NCBI RefSeq assembly: GCF_932526225.1
Contig: NC_064035.1
Location: 13,336,566-13,400,565 of the forward strand
Length of the DNA stretch: 64,000 nucleotides
Reading direction: 5' to 3'
Origin: Nematostella vectensis
Lineage: Eukaryota > Cnidaria > Anthozoa > Actiniaria > Edwardsiidae
Positions 40,523 through 52,638 of the stretch are shown here, piece after piece. Numbering within the stretch: the first letter of the stretch is position 1; the number at the start of each line of letters is the position of its first letter. Position numbers and translations under genes: made by a program. The notes below the pieces were generated by a model. It searched no databases. It was not told the origin of the DNA and worked only from the letters and a program-made list of their open reading frames with translations.

Positions 40523-42330
40523 TTAGTACTTGTCACAGTTACGTTTAGAATACTGAGTGCAAACACTATCGCTAGTTTCCTCCACATAACCTTCTGTTTT
40601 GTCCAGTCCTGAACCTGGAATACAGTCAAACAAGTATACAGTCAAACAAGTCTCCTCAGAGATATCACATCAAAAAAGTGAAACAAGTCACAGATATCAC
40701 ATCAAAAGAGTCAAACAAGTCTCCTTTGTGATATCACATGAAACAGGCCAAACAGTATTCTTGTCCTTATTGGACCAATACTAGGACTCCTTACCAGTGA
40801 TAAGATTATGAAGGTTGCAGTAGTTGGTTCCATAGTCAAGAATTGCATACCACAATTCTGATGTTGAGTAGCCCTGTAAGAAAGGATTTGGATGTGTGCT
40901 ACATAAGCATAAGTGCAATTTAGCATAAGTTAAAATTGAGGATGGCTGCACACTCCTGGGTCTAGTCCCTGCTGCAGCCTGGTCCCCCGCCCCCCTGTTA
41001 TTTAGGCTTTGGAATGTTTGCTTTCTCTCTGAGAGGTTTGCAAACCTCGCTCAACTCAACACTGGATTTGTGTTTTTCTCCCCTCTCACCACACCCTTAT
41101 GTGTAGCATGTCAACTAACTAGAAAAATTTCCCACCAAAGGTGAGTGGGGGAGCTGTGGCCCACTGATTATATCTGTTTTCCATTGCTTGCCGGTGTGAA
41201 GTCACACACCTTGACAGCACATGCAGAATCAGAAGAACTGGTGAAAGTGAAAGTCAGATCATCCTTGTAATGTTTTTTTGGCGTCTCATGAATTGCCTTT
41301 ACTTCTTCTGGAGAAGATTTCACCAGCTAAAATAAAACAAAATATATGCAATTTACTGCAGTTTGCAATATTGTGTGAACTCTCATAAAAGATTTCCAAC
41401 TTAAATCCATTTCCAGCTTAAATTGCCTTCTGGCCTCCATCATTCAAACTCCTTGAAGGCACATTCATTGGCCAGCATTGAAATGGCTTCAGTGTTAGCC
41501 AATGAATCATCAGGTGCTAACTAACAAGCACCAAAATGTAGTTCTGTTAGTTTAAATGATGAAAGCCAGAATGCAAAATAGTTCAAAAGATATTTTGAGA
41601 TATAAAATCTTACAATATACAAGCATTTTTCTCCTCCATTCTTGCAGCCAGCATCACCACTCAAAGCTTTGATTTCTGTGACAATAGCTTCATTTACATG
41701 GCTACAATTTAACTTGAATTGCCTGTAAATAAAGCAGCCAAAATCAAGAGTATTAAGTAAAAGGGCCAAAGTTCATTTTTCAGCTATTGCTCAATAGGGG
41801 GTCACTTGGGGTGCTTGCCCTAAAGCAATACATCATCTTGTTACTTTGAGGTCGCAGTACCTTTTTAACTTTATCAGCCCTAATTATGGAGTTTGCTTTA
41901 TTGCATCAGCCAATCACAAAAACTCCTAACCATCAATTGGTATCAATATATGTTGAACAACCTATACTATTTCATTTTGCAATACAGATAAATAATGTTG
42001 TTTACTCCCTAACTCGTTTTCACCTCTCTTGTTGGTTTGAGTAATCATGGTTCCATTGTTAGAAACTCCATAAAATGTTTGAGCGTTAGCTGCTGCTTCA
42101 GTTCTTTACACACTAAGGATTATGAATTCGAATACAAGGTAACTTTCCGCGTACGTTTCCGAGCACATTACGTAACACAAAGTCACGTCCTCGTAACATC
42201 ACTTTGTAACCTACCAATGAATCGTGCACGAAGCGTGTAAACTTCTTGGTTTCAGAGCGTGAGCATCAACGGAGTAGATGCCAATACATAGCGCAAACAG
42301 GGCAAGAAACATAGCTACTTTCCCTGACAT
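40523..42330 (-). CDS. Small secreted protein, 170 residues, unknown function
   Basis: Five exons on the minus strand (42215-42330, 41614-41722, 41210-41326, 40795-40873, 40523-40614) join in frame to 171 codons including TAA. The protein starts MSGKVAMFLALFALCIGIYS, a clear signal peptide with likely cleavage after VDA. The mature part has nine cysteines in blocks SCTIHWQFKLNCSHVNEAIV, CKNGGEKCLYI, SACAVKGYSTSELWYAILD, YGTNYCNLHNLI, DSVCTQYSKRNCDKY. This suggests a compact disulphide-rich extracellular domain. I associate the HYKDDL and GTNYCNLHNL motifs with an uncharacterised family in fish and invertebrates but cannot name it. Each exon ends at a good GT donor and phases agree. The gene is tail-to-tail with BRCA1. 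Confidence 0.82.
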
Positions 42331-43587
42331 AACGAACGTTGTATCGAGTTGTTCCCGGTACTGTCCCTGTAATGACGATTAAGTCACATGATCTATCTGC
42401 AGCCTTGCGGTCACCCTGTGCCTTATTCTAGTCCCTAGTCTCGCGCGCAGCCCATTGGAGCATAGCGTGACCGACAAAAAAAAAACGTGATCGGTCGTAA
42501 CACAGGGACAGGGCGGGGTCTACAACGCAGCTAGACGGTCGTGGGACTGGGCGGATTGTGTCAAGGAAAGGGGGGGGGGGGGGTGTACCCACTTTCTTTC
42601 AATGAAAAATAGAACACTCATCTTAATAGAAGCGTCGGCAGATAAACATACTTATCATGGTAACATGATATGTCGTCATTAAGGAAGCCGAGGCGGGATG
42701 AATTCCTTCAATGACTTGAAAACCGATAGGAATGTGTTGTTTCTCGCTAGGATCAAAAATATTAGGATCAAATATTAGGATCAAAAATTAGGGAAACTTT
42801 CATCTCGCAAAAGGAAATAGTTATAACAATATTATATACCTATTAATATCCTTGAGTAATTAACCAATAAATCTAATTATTGTTACCAGTCAATAACAAT
42901 TTTAATTAGTTCCTTCATTTTAAGGATTTTGATAAAAGTAAGGGATAAAATAAGTTGCCCCAGTTCAGGAGGAACAAAATTTTCCGTGCCCCCCCCCCCC
43001 CCCCCCCTCCCCCATGGAGCAAAGCAAGGAACGCAAACGACAATGTCAAAAAAGGAAAGTAAGAGATTAGCTGCAAGCTGGTCAGAAAGTAGGGAAATAA
43101 TTTGCTGTTGAAAACATTAATTCCGAAAAACTGAAGGCGCTCAATTTCTCGAAGGTGCGACCAAATCCATGTTCTCAGCCTGATAAAGGTTGATGCTATA
43201 TGACGCAGAAGAAGCGTTCTTCTCCTTGCGAGAAAAGCGAAGCACGAGACAGAAAAGAATGAGAGAGAGGAAGACAGCAAATCAGATATGAGCGAGGATG
43301 TTGATGACGAAGAACGAGCTCTTATAGCATTAGAACTTTAGAACGTTAATTTTGAATATGGAACATAAGCATATATAGCGAAAACCATGAACAAAAATGT
43401 ATATAGGGTGTATTCAAATTTGCATTGCATAGATAAAACGTGGCCTGGACCCCTGGATTGTGCGTGCCAAATAACTGCCCCCAAACCGAGACTTATTGAA
43501 CCAAGAAATCTGACTTCACACTTGGTCAAATTATATAGACTAGAAGTATCTTCAAGATAGTGAAGTGCTCGGAGAAGTAATGTGTAA

Positions 43588-43690
43588 TGCCTTGTTAGTG
43601 TTTAATAAACTACGCATTTCTTTCCTCTACTGGTTGTGTTTGCCTTGTCTTGGCTTCTCTAGCGAGCTGTCCCTTTGCGTTTGTTACCGT
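43588..43690 (+). mobile_element. Truncated inverted-repeat element related to 45571-45757
   Basis: CTTGTTAGTGTTTAATAAAC followed by TACGCATTTCTTTCCTCTACTGG-like sequence and TTTGCCTTG resembles the left half of the element at 45571. No matching right end is found downstream, so this is a half copy. Confidence 0.55.
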
Positions 43691-44032
43691 TACCGTCGGC
43701 GACAGATGAGTCGACCAGCGCTACGTTTTTTCCATCCCCGCTTCCCCATTATTTTATTAAATAGCCTATCGTTGAAAAGTGTAAAATACATTCCTTGCTA
43801 CAGCTATTGCAATCGATGCCTCCTCTTAAATTTGGAAATTCAGAGCCAGTTTTTCTAACATTAGAACTGAATCGATAGCCATTAATTCTGTAAGAGTATT
43901 GAAAGTTTGTTCTATGAATACATGACTTCATTGTTTTAGCCAGGCAATAAAATTGGCTGAAAAAAACAACCACTTCTATTTTCAAAAACAACAAAAGATT
44001 TTTGTAGTTGTTTGCAAGATCGTTCAATTTGA

Positions 44033-44195
44033 ACAGGGGCGTAGCCAGGGGGGTGGCCCAGGGGGCCCCCCTTCTAGCAGCCAAAATACAGTAAATGTAT
44101 TAGACATTATCTACAATACAGGAGAAAATTCCTTGAACGGGCACTTTGCCCCATCCCCCTCCCCCCTGTTTAAAATCCTGGCTATGCCGCTGGGG
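44033..44195. mobile_element. hAT-like non-autonomous element
   Basis: The ends are CAGGGGCGTAGCCAGGGGGG and the near-complement CCTGGCTATGCCGCTGGGG. CAGGGG termini with GTAGCCAGG are characteristic of hAT-type MITEs found in many animal genomes. There is no coding capacity. An 8-bp target duplication was not resolved. Confidence 0.6.
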
Positions 44196-44919
44196 CAGCT
44201 CTTTTCAGTAGCTCTTTCAGGCATTTTCTCAACTTTCTGTTTTTAAGGTTAGCATTAGTTTCTTGTCTTTTCTTGGAGCTACACGTGTACTGGTACCCCC
44301 CCCCCCCCCCCCTGCTCGTCTCCTTCGAAAATGTCCGGATCCGCCCCTGCTGTCTCTATACTAGAAGATAAACCATTTATTCAAGAGATGTAGTCAGCAC
44401 ATTTTGGAGTTAATTCAAGTAATTTTTGGTTGATGTACAGCAAATCGCTGGCGAGATATTCGTAATTTTCCCACAGTCACGTGATCTATGACGTCATCTA
44501 CTATTAATATTTTTTCACTTGTCCATCTACTGCTATGCATTACTTGACCCGAGTTTATTTGATGTGCAGCAAATCGCTGGCGAGATCAGTATTATTCTAA
44601 CGGTCAAGTGATTGCTTAGTGATAAACGAGAAACTGAGTTTTTAATATTCTAACGCGTCACATGAGCCATAGAAATTGAATGAGATAGAGAAAGCAAAAA
44701 AAAAAAAAAAACCAGTAAAAACACCAAACCTGCATTTTGTAATCAACCTGCATCTGACCTGCAACCTGATGCACTTGTACCCTCCAGATTTGACTGTTGT
44801 CAATAATTGGCGATTTGTAATGAGGCTCACTGGCCTTTTGTAACAAAATTTCCACCCATCTTGGGCTCAATATTATATTCCCGCCGTGTTAGGCATTGGG
44901 TCAGCTGATTTTCATATTT

Positions 44920-45065
44920 GTACAGCATTTGTATAGCATTGATTAGCATTTGTATAGCAATGAATGGCATTTGAATAGCATTTTGTATAGCATTTGTATA
45001 GCATTTGTATAGCATTGAATAGCATTTGAATAGCATTGAATAATATTTTGTATAGCATTGTATAA
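44920..45065 (-). repeat. Short imperfect repeat (ATTTGTATAGC)
   Basis: About a dozen imperfect copies of a 10-15-bp unit, CATTTGTATAGC or CATTGAATAG, in the intergenic region. Adjacent sequence to 45240 has four looser copies of ATAGGCATTGGGTT. Confidence 0.75.
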
Positions 45066-45570
45066 GTTTGTAGGCTTTTTCTTTACCCAAAGCCTTGCAG
45101 CCATCAGGCAATGGGGTTTGGACTGATCATTGAATCCAATACGCCACCAGTCCATAGGCATTGGGTTGACTTTACTACCCACCGTAATAGGCATTAGTTT
45201 GATTTGTTTACCCGCCTTGATAGGCATTGGGTTCGTTTGACAACTCCTCACTCGGGCAAATAAACATTTCCAGATCGGAGGAGACTTGACCACAGGCAGC
45301 CACAAATTTATGGGTGTTTTTGTTGTTGTTGTTGTTGACAGCATCGCCGGTCGCTATCGATGGATATTCATGCGAAGTTCCTCTAAAAGTCATTATCCAT
45401 TATAGTTTCCTCTATAACTCTAGAAAACGATCACAGTGAAAATGATAACAGTGAAAATGATCTCACACCAGTGAATATTATACTTTGAAATCCGCGATAA
45501 TTCATACGAAGGTAATTTAGACAATTCATAGCTTGAAATTACCAAAAAGATACTTCGCAGAGAATGAGAA

Positions 45571-45757
45571 AAGTCTAATGTATTGTTAGTTTTGAATAAG
45601 CACGTATTCCTACTTTGACTGGATGTATTTGCCTTGGTTTCGCTTCTGCATCGAGCTCTGTCCCTACGCGCTTGCGACTTTTCAAACGACGCGCTGTGTT
45701 ACACAGCGCGAATAATAGGAATACGAGCTTATTCAACACTAACAAGACATAAGACTT
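45571..45757. mobile_element. Inverted-repeat element (MITE-like), about 187 bp
   Basis: Left end AAGTCTAATGTATTGTTAGT then TTTGAATAAGCACGTATTCCTA-like sequence. The right end is its inverted copy, ending AACACTAACAAGACATAAGA then CTT. The inverted repeats are about 50 bp. The interior contains CGCTGTGTTACACAGCG, itself a palindrome. The half copy at 43588-43690 belongs to the same family. Confidence 0.8.
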
Positions 45758-48243
45758 CATTTCGGGGTCAAATTATCCTATAACCCGTGCATCGACTTCA
45801 CTAAACTGGCGCGCATGCGCCGTAATGTAACACAGGGAACTCACACAAAAAAGGCGATCGACTACAAAATTTGGCTTGCTCTCCGCTCGCTGCGCTCGCT
45901 CCGAGCAAAGAGACAACACCCAAAATCCATACATTCGACGCCCCCCTTTTAGGGAAATTTCTTTACCATCCCCCCGTCCCACCCCTACCAATGTCTAAAT
46001 ACCGTAATCAACAGTTCACATGAGCAAAGAAAAGATGTTCTAGTCTTCTAGCTGTGTCCCAACATTAGCTTCGGAATACAAAGCCAATTTTTTAATGTCT
46101 ACCTAATATCTAAGAGGCCGTGATCAATTTATCCTCAAACTAATTCGTTGAGACTTTTTACATAATATCTTATCCCTCAAATTAAAAGGTCTCCTTAACG
46201 TTTACCTTGCGTATCAATTATTATTATTTTTTGTAATTGTGCTATCGAAAAAAATTAAAGATCGTGTTAACACCATTGGAGCTGATGAATACATTGAAAC
46301 AATTATTACTCGTAAAAAATTCTGTCAGACAAATGTTTTCGAGTTTGTTTTTCAAGTCTTCACCCAATCCAATAGTTTCCGTTTGTATTCGTAATTTCTC
46401 AAGGACATTATCGTAAAGCGGAAGACAGCAAGATTATTTTGACATATTTTTATTTTATTTTAATGGGGGAATCTGAGGTTCTGACCTAAATAATTTTCAA
46501 TATGGCACTTGACGACATTGAAAAAAAAAATAGGTTTTGCTTATCAAAAGAAATTCGCAGCAGGGTTTGCTCCGGTAACTCCATCTTTATATACATATAT
46601 TTATGTAATAAACTGCATACAGGACAAAAACAATCTAAAATATTAAAAGGCTGTAAAAGCGACCTTTCGCGTATAAACAATGAAAGCCATCTCCCGTAAA
46701 GGCAAAACAGGTTTTCAAAATATGGACATGTGATTGTTGTTTGTCAAATAGATGGCGGGGTGTTAGTCAATTCTGTAAGTAGAGTTTATTGGTATTTGGT
46801 CATAAGCTAGCTCGTATCCAATCAGTAAATAAACGAAAGAACTCGTGTGTCAGTAGTAGATAAAGGGGATATAAGGCGAAAACCGCAAAACCCCAACATT
46901 ACGTATAGCTTTTCGACGCGAAGCGTAATAAAACTGAAAAAAATAACAATGATAATGAGATACGAATAGAACTCACCCTGAGAGTCGTAAAATGGATGTA
47001 CTTTAAATTTGAACAGTGGACTAACCATTCTATTCAATTATTGTATTTTTGTCGGGTTTATTAAATCGGGCTTTCTTTTTTTGTCACTTAGATTTTCACT
47101 TAAAATTAATGGGAAATTTTTCATGTGGAAATTCCATAGCAGAGTATTTCATGAATTAAAATATGGTTTAGCAATAATCTGCATTTGCTTTTGTATTTTG
47201 CAAAGGGGCCTTTTTGTTATTTTATATTTGATTTCATCTGTTTCAAAAGGAACATTTCTATGCAAAAAAAAACATGAAAAATTCAAGCTCACTATTTTCC
47301 TATTATAAAGCATTTTTTTCAGTCGAGCATTCAAAGGAAGATGTGCAATCGCCCTACAAAAGTTAGAAACATTAGAACTACACTCCAGGAGATAAATCAG
47401 ATGCTTATCTTCATTCAAGCGATAGTGCTTTCCCTTTTTAATAATTCCTTTTTTACGTTTATGAGTGATACTAACTCAAAACTAAAAAGCGAAAGCTTTC
47501 CATATGGGAAGCGCGCAATTATCTACTACTGGAGTGAAATGACAGAAACCGAAATGAAAACTGCCTCTTCCTGTTTTTGCTCCTTCCAGCAAATTTCCTC
47601 CCTCCAGTCACATTAACATAAAAACGGAATTAGAATATTTTTAATAGCTTTCTTTTAAGTTAAAAAATGACACGTTTATTTCACACTCACTTTTACGCGC
47701 TTCCTCTGTCGACTTCTCTTCAGGAAGCACATTAGAATAATACCTCCATTTTCACAATTCTTGAATAATTCCACTGTACAGTTATTTGTTATTTAGATAT
47801 AGCCTTATCCGGTTATAGTTTCTACATATTTACATATTCCCAAAAGAGGGTACTATTCATATTTCCATATAAAAAGGTTTAAACGAAAAAAATATACTAA
47901 ACATATCATGTTGAAGCATCTCGTCGTATTCAGCTCTCTCAGTCTTTGACCGAGTTACATAAAACATGAGCTTTTCAACACCTGTGCCCAATACTTAATC
48001 GACGCCGAATACAGCACGAAATCCCATGTTTTTTGTCGCACTAGCCCAATTCTTTACCATTTCTAAAATAAAACACTTGATTACTCATGAATTCCGGTAT
48101 TTCACTTTTGCTTTCAAATAGCTGTTCTCATTGTAAACCTAATAGAGGCTTTCTACGTCTTTCTAGACTCTGCCTGCATTAATTCCTCTGTATATGCGTC
48201 TGCTTAATTAAAAAAGAGGCCCTTCTCCTGTTTTCTTTGACAA

Positions 48244-49149
48244 TCATCCATCCCTTCTATCAACAACAGGACTGAACTGTTTGAGTTCTACTAATAATTC
48301 CCCAAAATACCTCGGGTCCCTGTTCGTTTTGAGCATTTTACCGCTTAGATTGTTTGTGATACTAACACATCTGTCCCAGAAAGCATCGCGGTTGCCGTCG
48401 ACAAGAAAAGGTTTTAAAGGATAGCTGATCTCCGGGCCGCTATACGTGTACGCCATGTACAAGCATGTCAAAACCTCAGCTCGTGCTTGAGCTACGCTAG
48501 TGCACTTCTCGGTGAGTGAATCCTTGAGAAGCATGTAAAGAAAGACTAAATTCGGTGGAGTGAGAAACGCTTGATCTTGCCAGCCCTGTAACAACAACGC
48601 CCTATCAACTCCGCGCATCCATAAAACAACCTCTGAAGCTCGCAACCGATTTAAACTCTTGCAGCGAGATTTGACAAAATTACCAACACATTTTAGGGCA
48701 TCGCTACTGAGGGTGAAGGACGAACTAGACTTCTGAGGCGGTTTTGTTGCACTCGGCGCTTGGTTTTCATTCAGCGCGCTACACGCACGCTCGGTGGATT
48801 TGGATTTATGTTGGAGATCTTCCGAGCGCTCGGTTTTAACTGTTATTTTTGCCTTCAGATCATCGCCTCCCTTTTCTTTAGAGTCCCTAGTTATGTATTT
48901 ATTTCCAGCAACCACGGGCTCGATTTTTGAACGCATCTTCTTTTTCCCGACGCTCGCACATTTTTGCAGATATGCCGCAAGGCCGTCGCACGAAATAAAG
49001 CTTGTCACTTTGTTTTCCTTGTTGCATTCGCCGCTTACATGATAGCAGCACTTGCAGTAGAAAGTCTTTGCGTTTTCTCTTGGTTTGATGTTCCATATTG
49101 AGCAATCCCGGAATAATTCCTTTCGGTTAATAGATAGAGCGGCTCCCAT
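48244..49149 (-). CDS. CDK5R1-like: CDK5 activator, p35/p39-like (CDK5R1 family), single exon
   Basis: A 301-residue intronless ORF from ATG at 49149. CDK5 activators bind and switch on CDK5, acting in neurons at membranes and the cytoskeleton. The N-terminus MGAALS is an N-myristoylation signal (Gly2, Ser6) as in vertebrate p35, and a basic cluster (KKKMRSK) follows. Residues 1-140 are otherwise divergent and Cys/Lys-rich. The cyclin-like activator domain covers about residues 148-290: FVKSRCKSLNRL, VVLWMRGVDRALLLQGWQDQ, FLYMLLKDSL, LTCLYMAYTYSGPEISYPLK, PFLVDGNRDAFWDRCVSITN and NRDPRYFGELL, nearly collinear with human p35. Human CDK5R1 and CDK5R2 genes also lack coding introns. The nearest minus-strand AATAAA after the stop is near 47680. 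Confidence 0.95.
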   Translation of the reverse strand: MGAALSINRKELFRDCSIWNIKPRENAKTFYCKCCYHVSGECNKENKVTSFISCDGLAAYLQKCASVGKKKMRSKIEPVVAGNKYITRDSKEKGGDDLKAKITVKTERSEDLQHKSKSTERACSALNENQAPSATKPPQKSSSSFTLSSDALKCVGNFVKSRCKSLNRLRASEVVLWMRGVDRALLLQGWQDQAFLTPPNLVFLYMLLKDSLTEKCTSVAQARAEVLTCLYMAYTYSGPEISYPLKPFLVDGNRDAFWDRCVSITNNLSGKMLKTNRDPRYFGELLVELKQFSPVVDRRDG

Positions 49150-52100
49150 GTTTCTAGATGGACGAGTTAAGCCTCAAATAAAAGCCAAGGTAAGAAGCGT
49201 GTGTTTTCACGACGCCTCAACTAACAACTGAAGGCAGGTGGCCGTGTGTAAGCCGAGTTCACCGGGTCGTTGTGTGACGCTATTGTTTGTTTCCTGTCGC
49301 GTGGTTATAATATATTTTGTATTTAGCGCGTCGGTTGCTAGTAGTAACCATCGTTATAGACCTTACGTATGTTATCCTGTGGTTAGGACGAGATCCCGTC
49401 CAATCAGCGTTCGTGACTCGGGGAAGCGGTTCAGTGACCACAGCCCAGTCAGGCGGAGTACGTTACGCGTGCACCAAATGAAGTCACTGACTAAGGTACA
49501 CTATGGACAAGAGATCATCGACAAAAATAATAAGTAAATAAACTAGTTCCTGCCAAGAGTAAAAGCTTTTAAATTACTGCAATCATAGAACTGTATGCTC
49601 AACCCTTTGACATTAGCGAAATTCGCAGGCGCGCTTTCGCTAACATTAGCGAAATTAGCAGGCGAGCTTTCGCTTTAACACCGGTATTGTTGTAATTGTG
49701 GTGAGAAGAATAGAGTGGGCTTAGTGTCACGGAAAACAAACGTTGAGACATCGCCCTTGTTCATCTGCCTTGAGCTGGGCGTTCATTATTTCCTTGCAAT
49801 TTCCTATTTTCTGTTTCGATACGTGTCTACAGGTCAGTACAGTGCTTAGACGTACGTTTGTCGTCCTTCTGTTTGATAAATACTCGGGGACATTCTACCA
49901 ATTCCGGGCGACTTTATAGAGACTACATGATGTGCGGGAAGTTATCGATTTATAGCAGCCTTGAATAATTGCTAGATCTTCTTTCAAAGCGGCGACAAAA
50001 AAAGGTTTGCGTTTTGCATTTCGCTATTATACAACTATTTCTAGAGCAATTATTCTTCGGCGGCCAGTGTGCTGTTATCTGTGTCAGCCAATCTTAGGCG
50101 TGCATTTTGATTGGCCACAAGACGGTGTGAGCAGGTGCACCTGCTCAGCCTCGTTCTCGTGTTATTGTTGCATGGTCAGAGTGGGAAATTCCTTTTGATG
50201 AAAATAAGAGATTACAAGAATCGTTTCCCAAACTAGTGGCATTGAGCTTGAATCTTGTTTTTTGTGCGTAATAGTCAGCTTAGCAATAAAGATAAGCGTA
50301 CGTCTTTGCTTTTGGACTTTATTTTTTCCTAAGAGTGTTTATAAAAAAGCAAAGAGCTTAATGTTTTATTTACGTCCTTCTCTTTTGCATTAAAGCAACG
50401 CTGTTAATTTTTAGCTTATCAATATTACTGTTCGTAAAAGACATGCGGCATTATTGGAAACGAAATGTATTTTTCCGGTATCAAACAATAACGAATTTAT
50501 GAACTATATACGGTTAGTATTTTTAGCTCTTTCAATTAAATTTTCACCTACGCTTTTCCGCGGCCTTCCATTAGCGGAGACCCCCTCCCCCACCCCCCAC
50601 ACTGGAAAAAAGAGACCTCTTTCTTACGATATTTCAACAATTCCTAAAGCGTCGATTGTACGTTGATAACGAATGAAAAGGACGTTATTCTAGTAAACTA
50701 GGTGGATTTGAAAACGTTATCGCTATGATATGTAGTGGGTAAGATTGCACCACGCTCTAAAATTCCAAAAAAAAATAATTTAAAAAAGGCATGCCACAAG
50801 ATGTGATTGATTAGACAATCCTTTATACGACACATAACTTCCATAGCACACAAAAACGAAAGAAATTGGAGGCGGTATCATTGTAAACGAAAATAAATAG
50901 ATAGATGGCGGAGCTATTATTGAAAAAAAATTACAATAGAATCTTGCCCTTGATAACCAAAAAAAAAATACTTTTGTTTTTTCTCGAACTCTAGTGACAC
51001 CTCTACAATGAAACTTGGTATTACGATCATCTTTGTTGACGATCACGATTTCGGGTCCCGACAATTAACACTTAATCTCCATATAACTAGCTTCGATCTA
51101 GTTGAGATCTTGGTCCCTTGCGGTATCGTTTTATAGGGAGGGTGGGGGTCGGGGGCTTTTTACGAGGTTCCATTACTTTGGATAAATCTTGCTAAAATAG
51201 ATTTTCGTTGACGGTGCAGGTACGTCATCATCGGGGCACTTGATTATATCCAGCAAATATGTCTTAGTCTTAGCTAAGTCCATTTATAGTCGGAACGAGC
51301 GGACAAGCTGTCAAAGGAGGAATGATGATTACTAAATTGCTGACAATACGAATAGGAAAATGCAATATGAATAAGAAAATGTGATTCGAAGAATTCTAAA
51401 ATCTTTTTTAATCTCATCTGTAGCTATCAGACGCACTGACTGGTGAATTACCCAGCCGTTTTGGAGAAATCTCGCACGAGATTAATTAATGCCCACTTCA
51501 AAATTGTGATAATTTAATGTCGTTACTACAAGAAGCTAAATATTCCATCACCATTTTCTTTTCATTTAATTCTGCCTTTCCATCCTAAGGCTAATAAGAG
51601 CGAGCTAATAATTAATTCTAAAAATGAATGACAATATTTCTTCCGGAATCTAGCTGAAAAAAAAACATTTAGCAAAATCTTTGAAAAGCTTTATTCTCTC
51701 AAACATTATAAGTGAAATGTTGATAATGGATATTATTTTTCTCTACGTGACTAAAGACGAAGAAAACTGCTCGAGAAAGTAGAAAGGTTTGTTCTATCTG
51801 GATTTCTGTCTTTGAGGCGCAAGATACCTTTTGTTCTGTGACGCATTCCGTTTAAGCGCGGAATTGACGTCAAAATAGCCTTACACCCCCGAAAGATCGC
51901 ACACGTTCAATTAAGCCTATGACGGAGTTTCAAATTCAACAATTTACACGTTTCCGTTTTGTGCTTATTGAAAAAGAAATTATGAAATGAAACATTAACC
52001 GTAAATGATCTAGCCCGAGTATCAAGTCCTATAAATTATATAGCTTTTATTCCCTTTAATTTTAGACAAATGTACTAGCCTTATACTCAGACCTATATAT

Positions 52101-52638
52101 GCTCGTTTAACCGCAAACGAGGCTTCTATAAGCACCCACAAGTTACTTTTTCTTATTATAATAGATAGATATTTTTTTCTTTACTCGATGAGTTTGATTT
52201 TTTAAATTTAACAATCATTATATTTAATTCAATAAGAAAATATAAAAAAAAATCAACTAATATTTATATAGAGTTCGAAGTCTCAATTTTGAAAAAAGAG
52301 CGTGATGTGTGATGCCCTTTCGCGCCTCGTGCCTCTTTGATCTTTTAGCGACTGTGGACAAAATTTTTATCTGGGTGCCAGAGACTTCGGCTTCAAGCTT
52401 GATTGTTATCGCCGCTTTGAATCTCTTTAGTAAGCTTGAAGCTTGTAAAGAGCCTTTGGTATTCCTTGATGGCACACACAGTGCTCGGGATTCCTGTGTT
52501 TGATCTCACCGTAGACTATTCCCAGTCTACCCGGCCATAAATCCAAAATGGCGTCCGTCTGTTCGAGTTAGTTTGCATTTTATTCGTTTCCTAAATTACT
52601 TGTTGCTTGAGAATTAGTTGTTGCTTGAGAATTAGAGC
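49150..52638. other. Intergenic region between divergent CDK5 activator and MMTAG2 genes
   Basis: About 3.5 kb containing both promoters. A near-perfect tandem duplication of about 31 bp (CATTAGCGAAATT then GCAGGCG, CTTTCGCT) is at 49609-49668. A weak ORF pair lies near 52257-52503 on opposite strands with no recognisable family. Immediately before the MMTAG2 start, TTGTTGCTTGAGAATTAG is tandemly duplicated (52598-52636). Confidence 0.6.

Larger units (their letters stand above)
42331..48243. other. Intergenic region (5.9 kb) with repeat fragments, no supported gene
   Basis: No coding exons could be supported on either strand. The region holds long G or C homopolymers (near 42570, 42990 and 44298), a hAT-like inverted-repeat element (44033-44195), a truncated and a complete copy of another inverted-repeat family (43590-43690, 45571-45757), a short repeat array (44920-45065) and two 27-30-bp direct repeats containing CAGCAAATCGCTGGCGAGAT near 44437 and 44567. 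The right end should contain the CDK5-activator 3' UTR. Confidence 0.6.

Noticed and set aside
43749-44246. ORFs of about 100 codons near the hAT-like element
   Set aside because: Low-complexity or element-derived frames on both strands, with no conserved motif.
47009-47616. ORFs of 90-99 codons near 47 kb
   Set aside because: AT-driven hydrophobic or Ser-rich frames with stop-poor composition, no homology, in the likely 3' flank of the CDK5 activator gene.
52257-52503. Opposing 72- and 64-codon ORFs upstream of MMTAG2
   Set aside because: Neither has a recognisable family or splice partners. A faint gelsolin-like phrase (DKIFIWV) is too short to count.
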